Of a stretch of DNA of 56,104 bases, positions 1 through 8,513 are shown one piece after another. Every line of letters begins with the position of its first letter. The first letter of the stretch is position 1. The position numbers and the translations under genes are program-made. Under the pieces are notes generated by a model that was not told the DNA's origin, did no database searches, and was given only the letters and a program-made list of their open reading frames with translations. The stretch comes from an uncultured Pseudomonadota bacterium (GTDB taxonomy: Bacteria > Pseudomonadota > Alphaproteobacteria > RF32 > CAG-239), in assembly GCA_949286215.1 (NCBI GenBank), contig CASDYX010000015.1:1-56104 (forward strand), read 5' to 3'.

Positions 1-789
1 TGCTTCATTGGTTGACCAATCGGTTTCAACTGTTAATCCCAAACCTTTGGCTGAACCATCAACACCTTGAATGGTCAAAGATGAAGAACGGTCTTCATTA
101 AACACAACTGTCAAGGATTGGTCGGTACCACCGAGCAAGTTAACACCTTTGTAACCGGCATCTTTAGCCAATTGGTCAATCTGGGTCAAAATGTCATTGT
201 AACGTTCAACATAAGCACCACGATTGTCTTCCAATTCACCACTGATTTTAACACCAGCTCCTTCAAAGCTAACACTAGCAGCTTCAACTTCAACACCATC
301 TTTAATTTGGATTTTTACATTTTCGCCATCTTTGACTGCTTCATAAGATGCATTAATACCTCCAGTTTGAAGAGCGCCATTAATGGCCGTCACTAATGTC
401 TCTGCACTAGTAACCGTATTCAATGTAACATTCATTTCTTTATCACCGATTTTAAGCTTTGCAGTACCTGTATTTGTAGTAGCAACCTTACCGGTAGAAG
501 TAACGGAGCTTTTATCAGCTTCATCACGGGCTTGGTTGGCAATAGCTTTCGCTTGGTCAACAAACTCTGTAATGGAAGTAATTGCTTCATCAGCGGCTTT
601 AATGGTAGAAATACCTTGACCCATAGAATCCAACAATGAGCTCAAGTCGCTCGCACGGTTGGTTAATGATTGGGCGGTATAGAATGATGATGGGTTATCT
701 AACGCATGAGTAACATCCATCAAGCTTTGTGTATTTTGCAAGCTCAGCAAATTTGAACGCATACTTGCTGTTAATGATATATCTGACAT
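1..789 (-). CDS. Flagellin, N-terminal part (runs off the window)
   Basis: The reverse strand is open from an ATG at 789 to the window edge, giving 263 residues with no stop. The first 70 residues (start MSDISLTASMRSNLLSLQNT) have the helical flagellin D0/D1 pattern, with SLTNRASDLSSLLDSMGQGI and TIKAADEAITSI as the usual coiled-coil heptads. A variable Thr/Ser/Ala-rich central region follows (about 95-215). The C-terminal D1/D0 helices lie outside the window. Flagellins are exported through the flagellar type III system and polymerise into the filament, so no cleavable signal peptide is expected and none is seen. GGAGA lies 7 nt before the ATG and supports the start. The paralogue type (for example fliC or fljB) cannot be decided from this fragment. 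Confidence 0.9.
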   Translation of the reverse strand, partial: MSDISLTASMRSNLLSLQNTQSLMDVTHALDNPSSFYTAQSLTNRASDLSSLLDSMGQGISTIKAADEAITSITEFVDQAKAIANQARDEADKSSVTSTGKVATTNTGTAKLKIGDKEMNVTLNTVTSAETLVTAINGALQTGGINASYEAVKDGENVKIQIKDGVEVEAASVSFEGAGVKISGELEDNRGAYVERYNDILTQIDQLAKDAGYKGVNLLGGTDQSLTVVFNEDRSSSLTIQGVDGSAKGLGLTVETDWSTNEA

Positions 790-923
790 GACTTTTCTCC
801 ATATACTGTGGAACCAATTGAATTGTGTACACCTTACTGGTGATACAGTATTTAATGTAACACATTTTAGGCACTTTGACAATGCCTTATTAGCATATTA
901 CTTTAAGTCTATAAATTTTTAGT

Positions 924-956
924 TAAAAAAACAGCCCCTTTCGGAGCTGTTTTTTC
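924..956 (-). terminator. Terminator of the sigma/Spy operon
   Basis: A hairpin (ACAGC..CC / GG..GCTGT) with an A-run on the left and a T-run on the right lies directly after the stop of the Spy-like gene and before the flagellin promoter region. It separates the two transcripts. Confidence 0.75.
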
Positions 957-957
957 A

Positions 958-1425
958 TTAATCATCGATATGATGTTTTCTTTTCTCATGACGCGGTTTT
1001 GGATGACCTTTGCGATGAGCTTTCATCATTTCTTTATGATGGTCTTTGATTTCTTTTAACTTTGTCTTTTGTTCCGGAGTTAAAATTTTCTCAAACTCCA
1101 TCATATTATCTTCACGAATTTTATCCATTTTCTCGCGGATTTCTTTCATCTCTTCAAACAAAGGTTTAAGTTTTTCGCGTCCGTCTTTTCTAATTTTTTC
1201 AGCCTGATCTTGTTGTTCTTTCGTCAAGCCCAAATCATCAGCCAAACGTTTAGACATTCTCTTTTCCATTTTTTTATCCATTTCCGGAGCCGGCGGCGGA
1301 GGTGGAGGCAATAATTCACCTTGAGGAGCCGGCGGCGGAGGCGGCATATCTTCAGCGGCCTGGACCTGAGACATTCCGAGAGCCAAAACACCGACACAAA
1401 CAGCAGTTAACAAAAGTTTTTTCAT
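958..1425 (-). CDS. Spy/CpxP-like periplasmic LTXXQ protein, proline- and histidine-rich
   Basis: 155 residues. A signal peptide (MKKLLLTAVCVGVLALGMSQ, cut after VQA) is followed by two proline runs (about 28-47), then a long basic/acidic helical segment. It carries two LTxxQ motifs, LTKEQQ (about 66) and LTPEQK (about 116), typical of Spy/CpxP/zinc-resistance periplasmic chaperones. The tail is rich in His, Lys and Arg (HPKPRHEKRKHHIDD), which could bind metal (inference). The polyproline linker is not part of classical Spy. It is the last gene of a tight operon behind an ECF sigma factor, and its Shine-Dalgarno AAGGAG overlaps the sigma gene's end. Control by that sigma factor in an envelope- or metal-stress response is inferred. 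Substrate and partner are unknown. Confidence 0.8.
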   Translation of the reverse strand: MKKLLLTAVCVGVLALGMSQVQAAEDMPPPPPAPQGELLPPPPPPAPEMDKKMEKRMSKRLADDLGLTKEQQDQAEKIRKDGREKLKPLFEEMKEIREKMDKIREDNMMEFEKILTPEQKTKLKEIKDHHKEMMKAHRKGHPKPRHEKRKHHIDD

Positions 1426-1429
1426 GTTC

Positions 1430-1924
1430 TTATTCTCCTTTTAAGGGGTGTAACACTTCGCTCAAAAGCTTTCGAGCATTAAAGAGTCTGGATTTGATAG
1501 TTCCTACGGGATCGCCGGTTTTACGTGCAATTTCTTCGTAAGACATCTCCTCAAACTCATACAAAATAATCACCTGACGCATTTTCTTGGGCAAAGTATC
1601 AACGGCTTTCAGAATAATTTTCTGTCTTCTTTTGGCGTCAATAACTTCTTCCTGGAGTCCACCCACGGCGACTCTGTCCAACAAGGTTTCATCACCTACT
1701 TTGCGTACTTCCGCCTGATGTTGCTTAGATTTCAAATAATCGCGACAAACATTGGCTGCCAAAGTACTAATCCATTGAACAAATTTACCTTCTTCCTTGT
1801 ACATATTCATATTCTTCCAAGTTTTGATGTAAATTTCTTGCTCAATATCTTCATTATAAGAGCCGGTCAGCTTTTTGATGATGGCCTTAATCCGCCCTTG
1901 ATTTTGCGAAATAATATCTTTCAT
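1430..1924 (-). CDS. ECF-type RNA polymerase sigma factor
   Basis: 164 residues, normal for an ECF sigma factor. Region 2 spans about residues 8-75 (YNEDIEQEIYIKTWKN, then FVQWISTLAANVCRDYLKSK). Region 4 spans about 100-155, with the helix-turn-helix MSYEEIARKTGDPVGTIKSR. No extra C-terminal domain is present. The start codon overlaps the stop of the upstream small membrane protein gene (TAATG), so the two are probably translationally coupled, as is common for anti-sigma/sigma pairs. The gene is followed 4 nt later by the Spy-like protein. The stimulus and regulon are unknown. An envelope-stress role is suggested only by the downstream gene. Confidence 0.9.
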   Translation of the reverse strand: MKDIISQNQGRIKAIIKKLTGSYNEDIEQEIYIKTWKNMNMYKEEGKFVQWISTLAANVCRDYLKSKQHQAEVRKVGDETLLDRVAVGGLQEEVIDAKRRQKIILKAVDTLPKKMRQVIILYEFEEMSYEEIARKTGDPVGTIKSRLFNARKLLSEVLHPLKGE

Positions 1925-2187
1925 TAGCCAACCACCAACAAACCATATTCATCCACCGGCAAGCCTAAATCTTCAATCACCGAACCGTTTTCAATTTGAG
2001 CAACTTTGCTTTCAAATTCAGTATCCGGCAAGAATGTATAAGATTCGTATTTTTGCGGCCACAGACTGCTCATCATCACCACACAAACGAGCATTGCCAA
2101 AGTCGCTTTAATCTGGTTTCTGCGGCGTTTTCTCTCAAAATACAGAGGTTTTGCCTCTTTTAACAATTCCGAAATATCGCTCATCAT
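1924..2187 (-). CDS. Small single-pass membrane protein, putative anti-sigma factor
   Basis: 87 residues. An N-terminal cytoplasmic part of about 26 residues (MSDISELLKEAKPLYFERKRRR) is followed by one hydrophobic helix (about 27-43, ATLAMLVCVVMMSSLW) and a short acidic outer part of about 44 residues. The basic RKRRR before the helix predicts the N-terminus inside. The size, topology and TAATG overlap with the ECF sigma gene fit a minimal anti-sigma factor, but no zinc-binding HxxxCxxC motif is present, so the assignment rests on context. The start may be the second Met (2184), which is 7 nt from AAGGAG, compared with 4 nt for the first. Confidence 0.65.
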   Translation of the reverse strand: MMSDISELLKEAKPLYFERKRRRNQIKATLAMLVCVVMMSSLWPQKYESYTFLPDTEFESKVAQIENGSVIEDLGLPVDEYGLLVVG

Positions 2188-2252
2188 TTATCTCCTTACC
2201 CTACTTAAAACGACACACTTTTCATTAAAGTTCATTATTATTTTATAAATTC

Positions 2253-2582
2253 TTAATAAGACATCGTTGTACATTGTTGCACTTGCACACCGTTCTGATA
2301 GGTTGTCGTGCAATTAGATGTCGTTACGGGCTGATTAACCACCACGGTTTGCACCGGTTGCGCATGAGCTGCACCACTAGCCAATGCTGCCACCCCGAGA
2401 ATTGTTCCAGCCACTTCCCAAGCAACCCCGTCACGATGAAATTTGTGTTTGGCAGGAACATGGTGATGAACCGGCATTGGTCTTGGTGGCAATGGTTTTG
2501 GACCGCCATGAGGAAAAGCCTCTGCACATTGCGTACTCAACATTAAAGCCATAGCCACTCCGGCAACCAATTTTTTATACAT
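2253..2582 (-). CDS. Small secreted Pro/His-rich protein of unknown function
   Basis: 109 residues. A signal peptide (MYKKLVAGVAMALMLSTQCA, cleavage near AEA-F) is followed by a Pro/His stretch (PKPLPPRPMPVHHHVPAKHK), a short hydrophobic Gly/Ala segment (about 54-74, VAGTILGVAALASGAAHA) and a Thr/Val/Gln-rich tail with two Cys. The architecture recalls small periplasmic or surface proteins, but I recognise no family. It lies 65 nt upstream of the anti-sigma/sigma/Spy operon on the same strand, so it may be co-transcribed or be a target of that sigma factor (inference). AGGAGATTTTTGTT precedes the ATG. Confidence 0.65.
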   Translation of the reverse strand: MYKKLVAGVAMALMLSTQCAEAFPHGGPKPLPPRPMPVHHHVPAKHKFHRDGVAWEVAGTILGVAALASGAAHAQPVQTVVVNQPVTTSNCTTTYQNGVQVQQCTTMSY

Positions 2583-2662
2583 AACAAAAATCTCCTCGTT
2601 CTTTCATCTTACACAACTTAAAACGAAGAGATTTTCAATTTGTTCAAAAAAATCTAAAAAAT

Positions 2663-4933
2663 TTAGAAACCACCGAGTCGGGATAAATTAGCCTGTTGGC
2701 TCTCAGAAATATTTTGGAACTTTTTAAGGCTCTCCCAAATTTGCACCACTTTTTGGCTCTCGTACGGCTTAAAGGCAAAATCTGCCCGATAGAAGTCTGC
2801 CTTGATTTGAAGCGCAAATTCAGCCACACAATAAGGCTTTTGCGCAAACAACATGGTCTGACAATTTTTTGAAAGCGCCTGATACTTTTGCCCATCTTTG
2901 GTAAGGTTTAGCCATTTTTCTTCTCGTTTGCAGTCTTTGCAGGCATTAGAGCGAATACAAGCCGCACTGGTAAAAAGCGGCACATCTTGATACACCACCA
3001 TCACGCTTGGCAAACTTGCCTTTTGAGTAAGAGTTTTCATATTTTCAAGCGTATCTTCCAAAGACAAGGTCACACGCCCTGCCCCCATTTCTTTTGCCAT
3101 TTGTATAGCTTGGGTGTTAAGAGTGTATAATGAGCTATCAAAGCTAAGGTCAATGCCCTTATCCGGCAAAACTTCCAGCCCCCAATAATTGCCGACTTCC
3201 CATTTTTTATAGCCCTGAGCCAAGAGAGCCTCAATTTTATCCTTAAAGGCATCAGGCTTGCGACACACGGTTGGCAAAGCAAGTCGAATTTTATTTTTTG
3301 CGATATTTTTCAAATCATTAAGATTCGTTTCTTCACTCAACAGATAAATAATTTCACTGATTTCATCTTGAGGCAAAGCACTTATTTTTTGCCAATCATC
3401 GGTTTTAACAATCCATCTGGCATGCTCGGAATGAACAATCGCCGCATCACTTGCGGGTAAAGCACCGACTTTTTGCGTTGGAACAATTTGCCCGTAAAGT
3501 TGACGCCGCAACTCATTAAACAGTGAAGCAGGTACAAACAAATTTTTTGGATTTGATACTTGCAAAGAATTGAGAACAACATCGCTCTCTCCGCTTTTAA
3601 CAAAGGCTCTTTGCGCTGCATCCTCCACTTTTGCCACATCTTGCGCCGGCTCAAACTCTCCTGTCACCTCTGCCTTAAAATCCAAACATTTCGCCGTAAT
3701 TTGCTGTGGCTTAACCTCCACCCAAACATCCACCGGCATTTTTTGCTTAAATTCATTGGGTCTGGGCTTGGTATAATCATACGCCCCTTTCACTTCTGAT
3801 GAGGAGGAAAGATAAATCTTGCACCCTTTTTCCAAAAAAGGAGCTTGAGGCGGCAACTCAACCGCAACTTCATCACCAGCCATAGCCTCAAAAACATTTT
3901 TGCCATTGAGTTTTAGCTTTTGCACCGAAAAACCAAATGGTTTTTCAATGCCCAGAACCTCAATTTGCAAACCGTCATAACGGGCGATTTTATGATTAGT
4001 CTTAAACATCAAAACATTTTTAATGACTTTGTTCACCTGACCGATAAACAGCCCTCTGTGGCCGACAAAATCGCGTTCAATAACGTTTTTGTCTTTACCT
4101 CTAAAGTGAAATTCGCACCAAGGTCTTGAAAAAATCTGTTTGATATGCTCCGCCAAATTCTCATCAGCACCTTTTCCATCCAAAATCCGACGATAATAAT
4201 CGGTAACGGCGGCCACATAGAGCGGAGATTTTTTACGCCCCTCAATTTTAAGCGAAGTAACGGGCATTTTGAGCACATCTTCACTCAAAGCCATATCTTT
4301 CATGGAAAAATAGTGTTTTTCGCCAGCCTCACCGTCAAAAATTGAACGGCACGGATACAAACATTTACCTCGATTGGCGCTTCTACCCGATTCGAAAGAC
4401 GAAAACAAGCACAGCCCGCTATAAGAATAGCACAAAGCGCCATGAATAAAGGCTTCGGTTTCTAGATTTGGAATTGCAGCAATTTCTTTGATTTCGGAAA
4501 GTGTTAGCTCTCGTGCGACCACCACGCGGCTAAAACCAAATTTTTGGAGTTCAAGAGCGCCTTCTTTATTATGCACCGCCATTTGCGTACTGGCATGCAT
4601 TTCAAGTTCGGGATAAGAGTTTTTAACAATTCTGGCAACACCTAAATCTTGAATAATCAAGGCGTCAACCTTGCATTTTGAACAAACATCTAAAGTTTTC
4701 AGTAAATCATCAAGTTCAGATTCTTGGATTAAGGTGTTGATTGTTACGTAAACTTTGCGCCCGAGATGATGCGCAAATCCGACAAATTCATCCAAATTTT
4801 GTTCCGAAAAATTGGTGGCAGTAGCGCGCGCCGAAAATTTTTGCAAACCCAAATAAACGGCATCTGCCCCATAATACAAAGCGGCATATCCGGATTCAAT
4901 ATCACCTGCCGGCGCCAAAAGTTCACTTTTCAT
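2663..4933 (-). CDS. Peptidase U32 family protein, RlhA-like (probable 23S rRNA hydroxylase)
   Basis: 756 residues. The N-terminal U32 domain (about 1-280) begins MKSELLAPAGDIESGYAALY and carries the family signature EAFIHGALCYSYSGLC at about 160-175. Cys168, Cys175, Cys191 and Cys195 resemble the clusters that hold [4Fe-4S] in the U32 relatives UbiU/UbiV. A long second half follows, as in E. coli RlhA (DUF3656), which hydroxylates 23S rRNA C2501. At 756 residues it is longer than E. coli RlhA (about 650). Despite the 'peptidase/collagenase' family name, an RNA-modification role is more likely. It lies 32 nt after the CoA-transferase genes on the same strand. The short U32 proteins TrhP, UbiU and UbiV are less likely because of the length. 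Confidence 0.85.
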   Translation of the reverse strand: MKSELLAPAGDIESGYAALYYGADAVYLGLQKFSARATATNFSEQNLDEFVGFAHHLGRKVYVTINTLIQESELDDLLKTLDVCSKCKVDALIIQDLGVARIVKNSYPELEMHASTQMAVHNKEGALELQKFGFSRVVVARELTLSEIKEIAAIPNLETEAFIHGALCYSYSGLCLFSSFESGRSANRGKCLYPCRSIFDGEAGEKHYFSMKDMALSEDVLKMPVTSLKIEGRKKSPLYVAAVTDYYRRILDGKGADENLAEHIKQIFSRPWCEFHFRGKDKNVIERDFVGHRGLFIGQVNKVIKNVLMFKTNHKIARYDGLQIEVLGIEKPFGFSVQKLKLNGKNVFEAMAGDEVAVELPPQAPFLEKGCKIYLSSSSEVKGAYDYTKPRPNEFKQKMPVDVWVEVKPQQITAKCLDFKAEVTGEFEPAQDVAKVEDAAQRAFVKSGESDVVLNSLQVSNPKNLFVPASLFNELRRQLYGQIVPTQKVGALPASDAAIVHSEHARWIVKTDDWQKISALPQDEISEIIYLLSEETNLNDLKNIAKNKIRLALPTVCRKPDAFKDKIEALLAQGYKKWEVGNYWGLEVLPDKGIDLSFDSSLYTLNTQAIQMAKEMGAGRVTLSLEDTLENMKTLTQKASLPSVMVVYQDVPLFTSAACIRSNACKDCKREEKWLNLTKDGQKYQALSKNCQTMLFAQKPYCVAEFALQIKADFYRADFAFKPYESQKVVQIWESLKKFQNISESQQANLSRLGGF

Positions 4934-4965
4934 GCTAAAAACTCTCTCACCAAACTGACGAAAGA

Positions 4966-5631
4966 CTAAACTGCAGCTTGCAACAAATCGTCAGGAATAA
5001 TTAATTCAGCTTCAACTGTTGAGGTAACGTCTTCCAAACTAAACAATGGATTAATTTCTTGCAAAACCAATCCTTCTGGCTCAACTTTAAGCACACAACG
5101 CTCCGTTACGATTAAATCCACCTCATGAGCGGCCGTCAAAGGAAGCGTACATTTTTTCAAAATTTTTACTTGGTCTTTTGCCAAATGCTCCATCGCAACA
5201 ATCACTTTTTTGGCACCAACCACCAAATCCATAGCACCGCCCATTCCCGGAGCAAATACCCCCGGAACCAACCAGTTAGCAATATTTCCTTCTTGGTCAA
5301 CTTGCAAAGCACCCAAAACGGTAGCATCAACATGTCCTCCGCGAATCATGGCAAAAGACATTTGCGAATCAAAAAATGCCGCACCTTTTTTGGTTGTTAC
5401 GGGAATTCCGCCGGCATTAATGATTTTGGGATTAATTTTATCCGGCTCTGGTTTTGAACCGACACCGATTAAACCGTTTTCAGATTGAAACATCAAATGA
5501 ATATTTTCGGGAACATAATTAGCCACTTCGGTCGGTAAACCGATTCCCAAAGTTACATAATCGCCTTCATGCAACTCTTGAGCCACACGACGCGCAATAA
5601 TTTCTCTGATTTTTTCTTTGCTAAGTTCCAT
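4966..5631 (-). CDS. 3-oxoacid/acetoacetate CoA-transferase subunit B
   Basis: 221 residues, full length for the beta subunit of class I CoA-transferases. The sequence FQSENGLIGVG contains the catalytic glutamate (Glu51 here) that forms the glutamyl-CoA thioester. GMGGAMDLVVGAKKVIVAMEH is also typical of the family. With the A subunit encoded 9 nt upstream it would form the cytoplasmic enzyme that moves CoA between short-chain acyl-CoAs and acetoacetate, succinate or acetate. The exact acceptor cannot be read from sequence. AtoA and ScoB are both possible names. Confidence 0.9.
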   Translation of the reverse strand: MELSKEKIREIIARRVAQELHEGDYVTLGIGLPTEVANYVPENIHLMFQSENGLIGVGSKPEPDKINPKIINAGGIPVTTKKGAAFFDSQMSFAMIRGGHVDATVLGALQVDQEGNIANWLVPGVFAPGMGGAMDLVVGAKKVIVAMEHLAKDQVKILKKCTLPLTAAHEVDLIVTERCVLKVEPEGLVLQEINPLFSLEDVTSTVEAELIIPDDLLQAAV

Positions 5632-5640
5632 ATTTTCACC

Positions 5641-6282
5641 TTATTTAACGATATAGTCCACAAAGATTCCGGGAATTGTCACCATATTTGGATCCAAACA
5701 ATCTTCAACAATCTCATCTGGCTCCACAATTACGGTATCAGCAGCAGACGACATCACCACATTAAAATTGCGGGTAGTACCTTCAAAATACACATTACCG
5801 AACTTATCGGCCTTTGTCCCGTAAATTAAAGCTACATCAGCTTTTAAGGGTTTTTCAAACAAATATTTTTTACCATCAATAACCATTGTTTGCTTACCCT
5901 CTTCGATTGGGGTTCCGACACCGGTCGGAGTAAGCACACCACCCAAGCCGGACCCTGCCGCCCGAATTTTTTCAACCAATGTTCCCATTGGGGTCAATTC
6001 GACTTCCAACTCACCGGCATTCATTTGTTTTCCGGTTTCAGGATTTGTCCCGATATGCGCCACAATAGCTTTTTTCACACAGCGATTAACTATAAGTTTT
6101 CCTCTGTCGCTATCGGGATAACAAGTGTCATTGGCAATAAGAGTTAAACCTTTGACGTGTTTTTTGATAATTTCTTCAATAACTTTGGTAGGTGTTCCAC
6201 ACTTCAAAAACCCGCCAATCATAATTGACGAATTATCCTTAATAAGCTGACCTGCCTCAACGGCTGAAATAATTTTTTTCAA
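5641..6282 (-). CDS. 3-oxoacid/acetoacetate CoA-transferase subunit A
   Basis: 213 residues, the alpha subunit partner of the neighbouring B subunit (AtoD/ScoA type). Landmarks are IMIGGFLKCGTP near residue 20-31 (the glycine-rich CoA-binding loop), GVLTPTGVGTPIEEGK (about 115-130) and YGTKADKFGNVYFEGTTRNFN. The start is TTG, preceded by GGAAAG at a suitable distance. The two genes are 9 nt apart and must be co-transcribed. No degradative genes (thiolase, dehydrogenase) lie beside them, so whether the pair serves ketone-body use, PHB turnover or short-chain fatty acid exchange is open. Confidence 0.9.
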   Translation of the reverse strand: MKKIISAVEAGQLIKDNSSIMIGGFLKCGTPTKVIEEIIKKHVKGLTLIANDTCYPDSDRGKLIVNRCVKKAIVAHIGTNPETGKQMNAGELEVELTPMGTLVEKIRAAGSGLGGVLTPTGVGTPIEEGKQTMVIDGKKYLFEKPLKADVALIYGTKADKFGNVYFEGTTRNFNVVMSSAADTVIVEPDEIVEDCLDPNMVTIPGIFVDYIVK

Positions 6283-6385
6283 TGCTTATCTTTCCTTTAA
6301 TATCAAAATCGGAAAGCATAATACCCGAAAAAAAGCAAAAAGTACAGCATATAATTGCACTTCTTAGTATGTTTTTGTCTTTTTG

Positions 6386-7192
6386 TCAAGTTTCATTAAT
6401 AAAAACTCTATTTATTGATTTTTTAAGCTCTGCAATTACAAGCTCCAAAGTACTTTTCGAAAGTTCCTCAAGGCTTAAATAGCTTCTGTCGCTTTCAATT
6501 TCCATTAAAAGCATAAGCCCTTCGGAAGTTACGCCAAAATCAATTCTATCAATTCCATAGGGCATATTATTCCATTTCATAAAAGATTTTGCAATCTGTA
6601 GCATTTTCCTGTTTGGGGTGAATTCCTTTAATTCCCACCTGTTATCCATTCCGGGGGCTATTGTTTCGAGAGCATAACAAAACTTTTTATCAATAAAAAA
6701 GTAACTTTGTTCTTTCGCAAAGGGAATATACTCTTGGATTATATAATTGTTCAACTTTCGGCGTATCTTATTTTTATTTGCAAAAATCTTTACACCGTAA
6801 GAAGAACCGCCATTTTGCGGCTTTATTAAGACAGCTTTATTTTCTGGAAATTCTGCCAAAGTTTTATATGTTGGTATAACATTATTAAAATTGTCGTTGA
6901 GATAATATAAATAACTTTTGAGAGAAAAAGATTTGCTCCTTTGTTGGAGAGAGTTGTAAATAATAATGTTATTTTTTATTGCTATATTTATAAGACGCTT
7001 AATTTTTCTGTCATAAATACGCTCAGGCCACGCATTCCGGAATAAAAAAATATCAAAATTGGTGCAATCTGAAGGAATATCTTGGCTAACGTCATACAGT
7101 TCAACGATAAAATCATCTTTTAATAAAGAAGCCAAGAAACTATCCTCACCTTCTCCCAAAGTTTCATTTGTAACCAAAAGTATTTTAATCAT
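6386..7192 (-). CDS. ATP-grasp family protein, substrate unknown
   Basis: 268 residues from the ATG at 7192, chosen over one 12 nt upstream because GGAATGCA precedes it. An N-terminal Rossmann-like part (MIKILLVTNETLGEGEDSF) is followed by ATP-grasp hallmarks: VLIKPQNGGSSYGVK (about 121-135), IIQEYIPFAKEQSYFF, and the C-terminal IDRIDFGVTSEGLMLLMEIE (about 214-233) with the acidic metal-binding residues. Such enzymes (RimK, glutathione synthetase and peptide ligase types) join a carboxylate to an amine or thiol using ATP. The region is clearly AT-richer than the housekeeping genes. It is followed upstream on the same strand by an MFS transporter, and a divergent Ntn-hydrolase/GNAT pair lies beyond. 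A small-molecule or peptide ligase is likely, but the product is unknown. Confidence 0.75.
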   Translation of the reverse strand: MIKILLVTNETLGEGEDSFLASLLKDDFIVELYDVSQDIPSDCTNFDIFLFRNAWPERIYDRKIKRLINIAIKNNIIIYNSLQQRSKSFSLKSYLYYLNDNFNNVIPTYKTLAEFPENKAVLIKPQNGGSSYGVKIFANKNKIRRKLNNYIIQEYIPFAKEQSYFFIDKKFCYALETIAPGMDNRWELKEFTPNRKMLQIAKSFMKWNNMPYGIDRIDFGVTSEGLMLLMEIESDRSYLSLEELSKSTLELVIAELKKSINRVFINET

Positions 7193-7253
7193 CTTGCATT
7201 CCATAATATAATGATTACAGCCGACAAGTTAAGATATGGTTTAATTGTAGTTT

Positions 7254-8423
7254 TTATCTCAAAACTTTATAATAAATAAAATAACGAATAAATCTATATA
7301 TGATTAATACGAATAAAGCAAAACGAACACCTGTATAATCAATTACAATACCAATTAATAGCAACAATATTGATGTCCAAATTGTTGATACCATACTTAT
7401 AATAGATTCCATTGTTGCTCTTTGTTTGTCGCTATATTCATGCTGTAATAAATTAGAGAAAGATGTTGAAGATGTCCCGTCTAATAAATCAACCAAAGAT
7501 ATTATAAATGGGGATAAGAAGTTGTTTAATCCAATAGCCAAGCTTCGAATGGCAATCATATATGAATTTGAGATAATCAAAACGCCGATTGGCTTAAATT
7601 TTTCAATTAAATATGAAGCATAGATATAACTGATACATTCACAAAATTTTTTCAACATTCTAGGTGTTCCTAATAAATATTCAGGAATTAACATCTTAAA
7701 ATAAATTATATCAATTCGATAACTGACATTATCTCCCATAATTTTAGCCAAACTTATCCAACGAAGTTTTGTATTGTTTTTATAAAAAAGATAAATGTTT
7801 TTAAGGTGTTCTTTTAAATTTTTATATGAAAAATATGCAGAAGAATAATCTATATTATAATAAAATAAGCCAATTATCATTGTCATAACAGCGGCAAAAC
7901 CAGATAGATAAAAACAAATAATGTAGGAATAGTAATAACTTAAAATTCCCGATAATAAAGCAGAAATCGCTGATGACATAGCTCCAAGACCTTTTATGCG
8001 GCTGTAAAGTCTATTATAATCTTCAAGTTGATTGCTGGCTTTAATACTTTCGTAAATAAAAGCATCAAGTGTACCGCTATATAATGCCTGAGATAATCCT
8101 AAAACGATAGCAGCAGAAAAGCACAAAACATTAGAGTATTGTTCAAATATTCCAGCAAGAATAAATAACAGAAAACTAAAAAAATTACAAAATGAGGCAA
8201 AAATAATAGTTCTTTTTCTGCCCATAAAATCTGAAATGATTCCCATTGGAATTTCAGAAATAGAACAACTTATAAGAGTTGTAGAAAATACAGCCATAGC
8301 TAAGGTATATGAACCTAAAATCTCTTGATAATACAAAGGAGCAATTAAAAAATGAGGGGTAAATCTGTAAAATATTTCAAAGATTGGAAAAATTCTTAAA
8401 TTTTTAATCATTAATATGTCCAT
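7254..8423 (-). CDS. MFS transporter
   Basis: 389 residues with about 12 hydrophobic segments and the Major Facilitator motif A variant GIISDFMGRKRT in the loop between helices 2 and 3. The central loop (about 200-225) is rich in Lys, Asn and Tyr. It belongs to the drug/metabolite exporter-like MFS_1 type. No specificity can be read. It lies 61 nt upstream of the ATP-grasp gene on the same strand, so it may export that enzyme's product (inference). The codons are strongly AT-biased (many TTA, ATA, AAT), unlike the surrounding housekeeping genes, suggesting acquisition. A start at the fifth codon (MIKNLRIF) is possible. No strong ribosome-binding site is visible for either. Confidence 0.8.
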   Translation of the reverse strand: MDILMIKNLRIFPIFEIFYRFTPHFLIAPLYYQEILGSYTLAMAVFSTTLISCSISEIPMGIISDFMGRKRTIIFASFCNFFSFLLFILAGIFEQYSNVLCFSAAIVLGLSQALYSGTLDAFIYESIKASNQLEDYNRLYSRIKGLGAMSSAISALLSGILSYYYSYIICFYLSGFAAVMTMIIGLFYYNIDYSSAYFSYKNLKEHLKNIYLFYKNNTKLRWISLAKIMGDNVSYRIDIIYFKMLIPEYLLGTPRMLKKFCECISYIYASYLIEKFKPIGVLIISNSYMIAIRSLAIGLNNFLSPFIISLVDLLDGTSSTSFSNLLQHEYSDKQRATMESIISMVSTIWTSILLLLIGIVIDYTGVRFALFVLIIYRFIRYFIYYKVLR

Positions 8424-8513
8424 TGTTATAGATTTATAAAGAAGATATTAAACATATATTTTTAATATTTATTAAAAATATGAATAATAAAATATGTCGC
8501 TGGAGAGAATACG

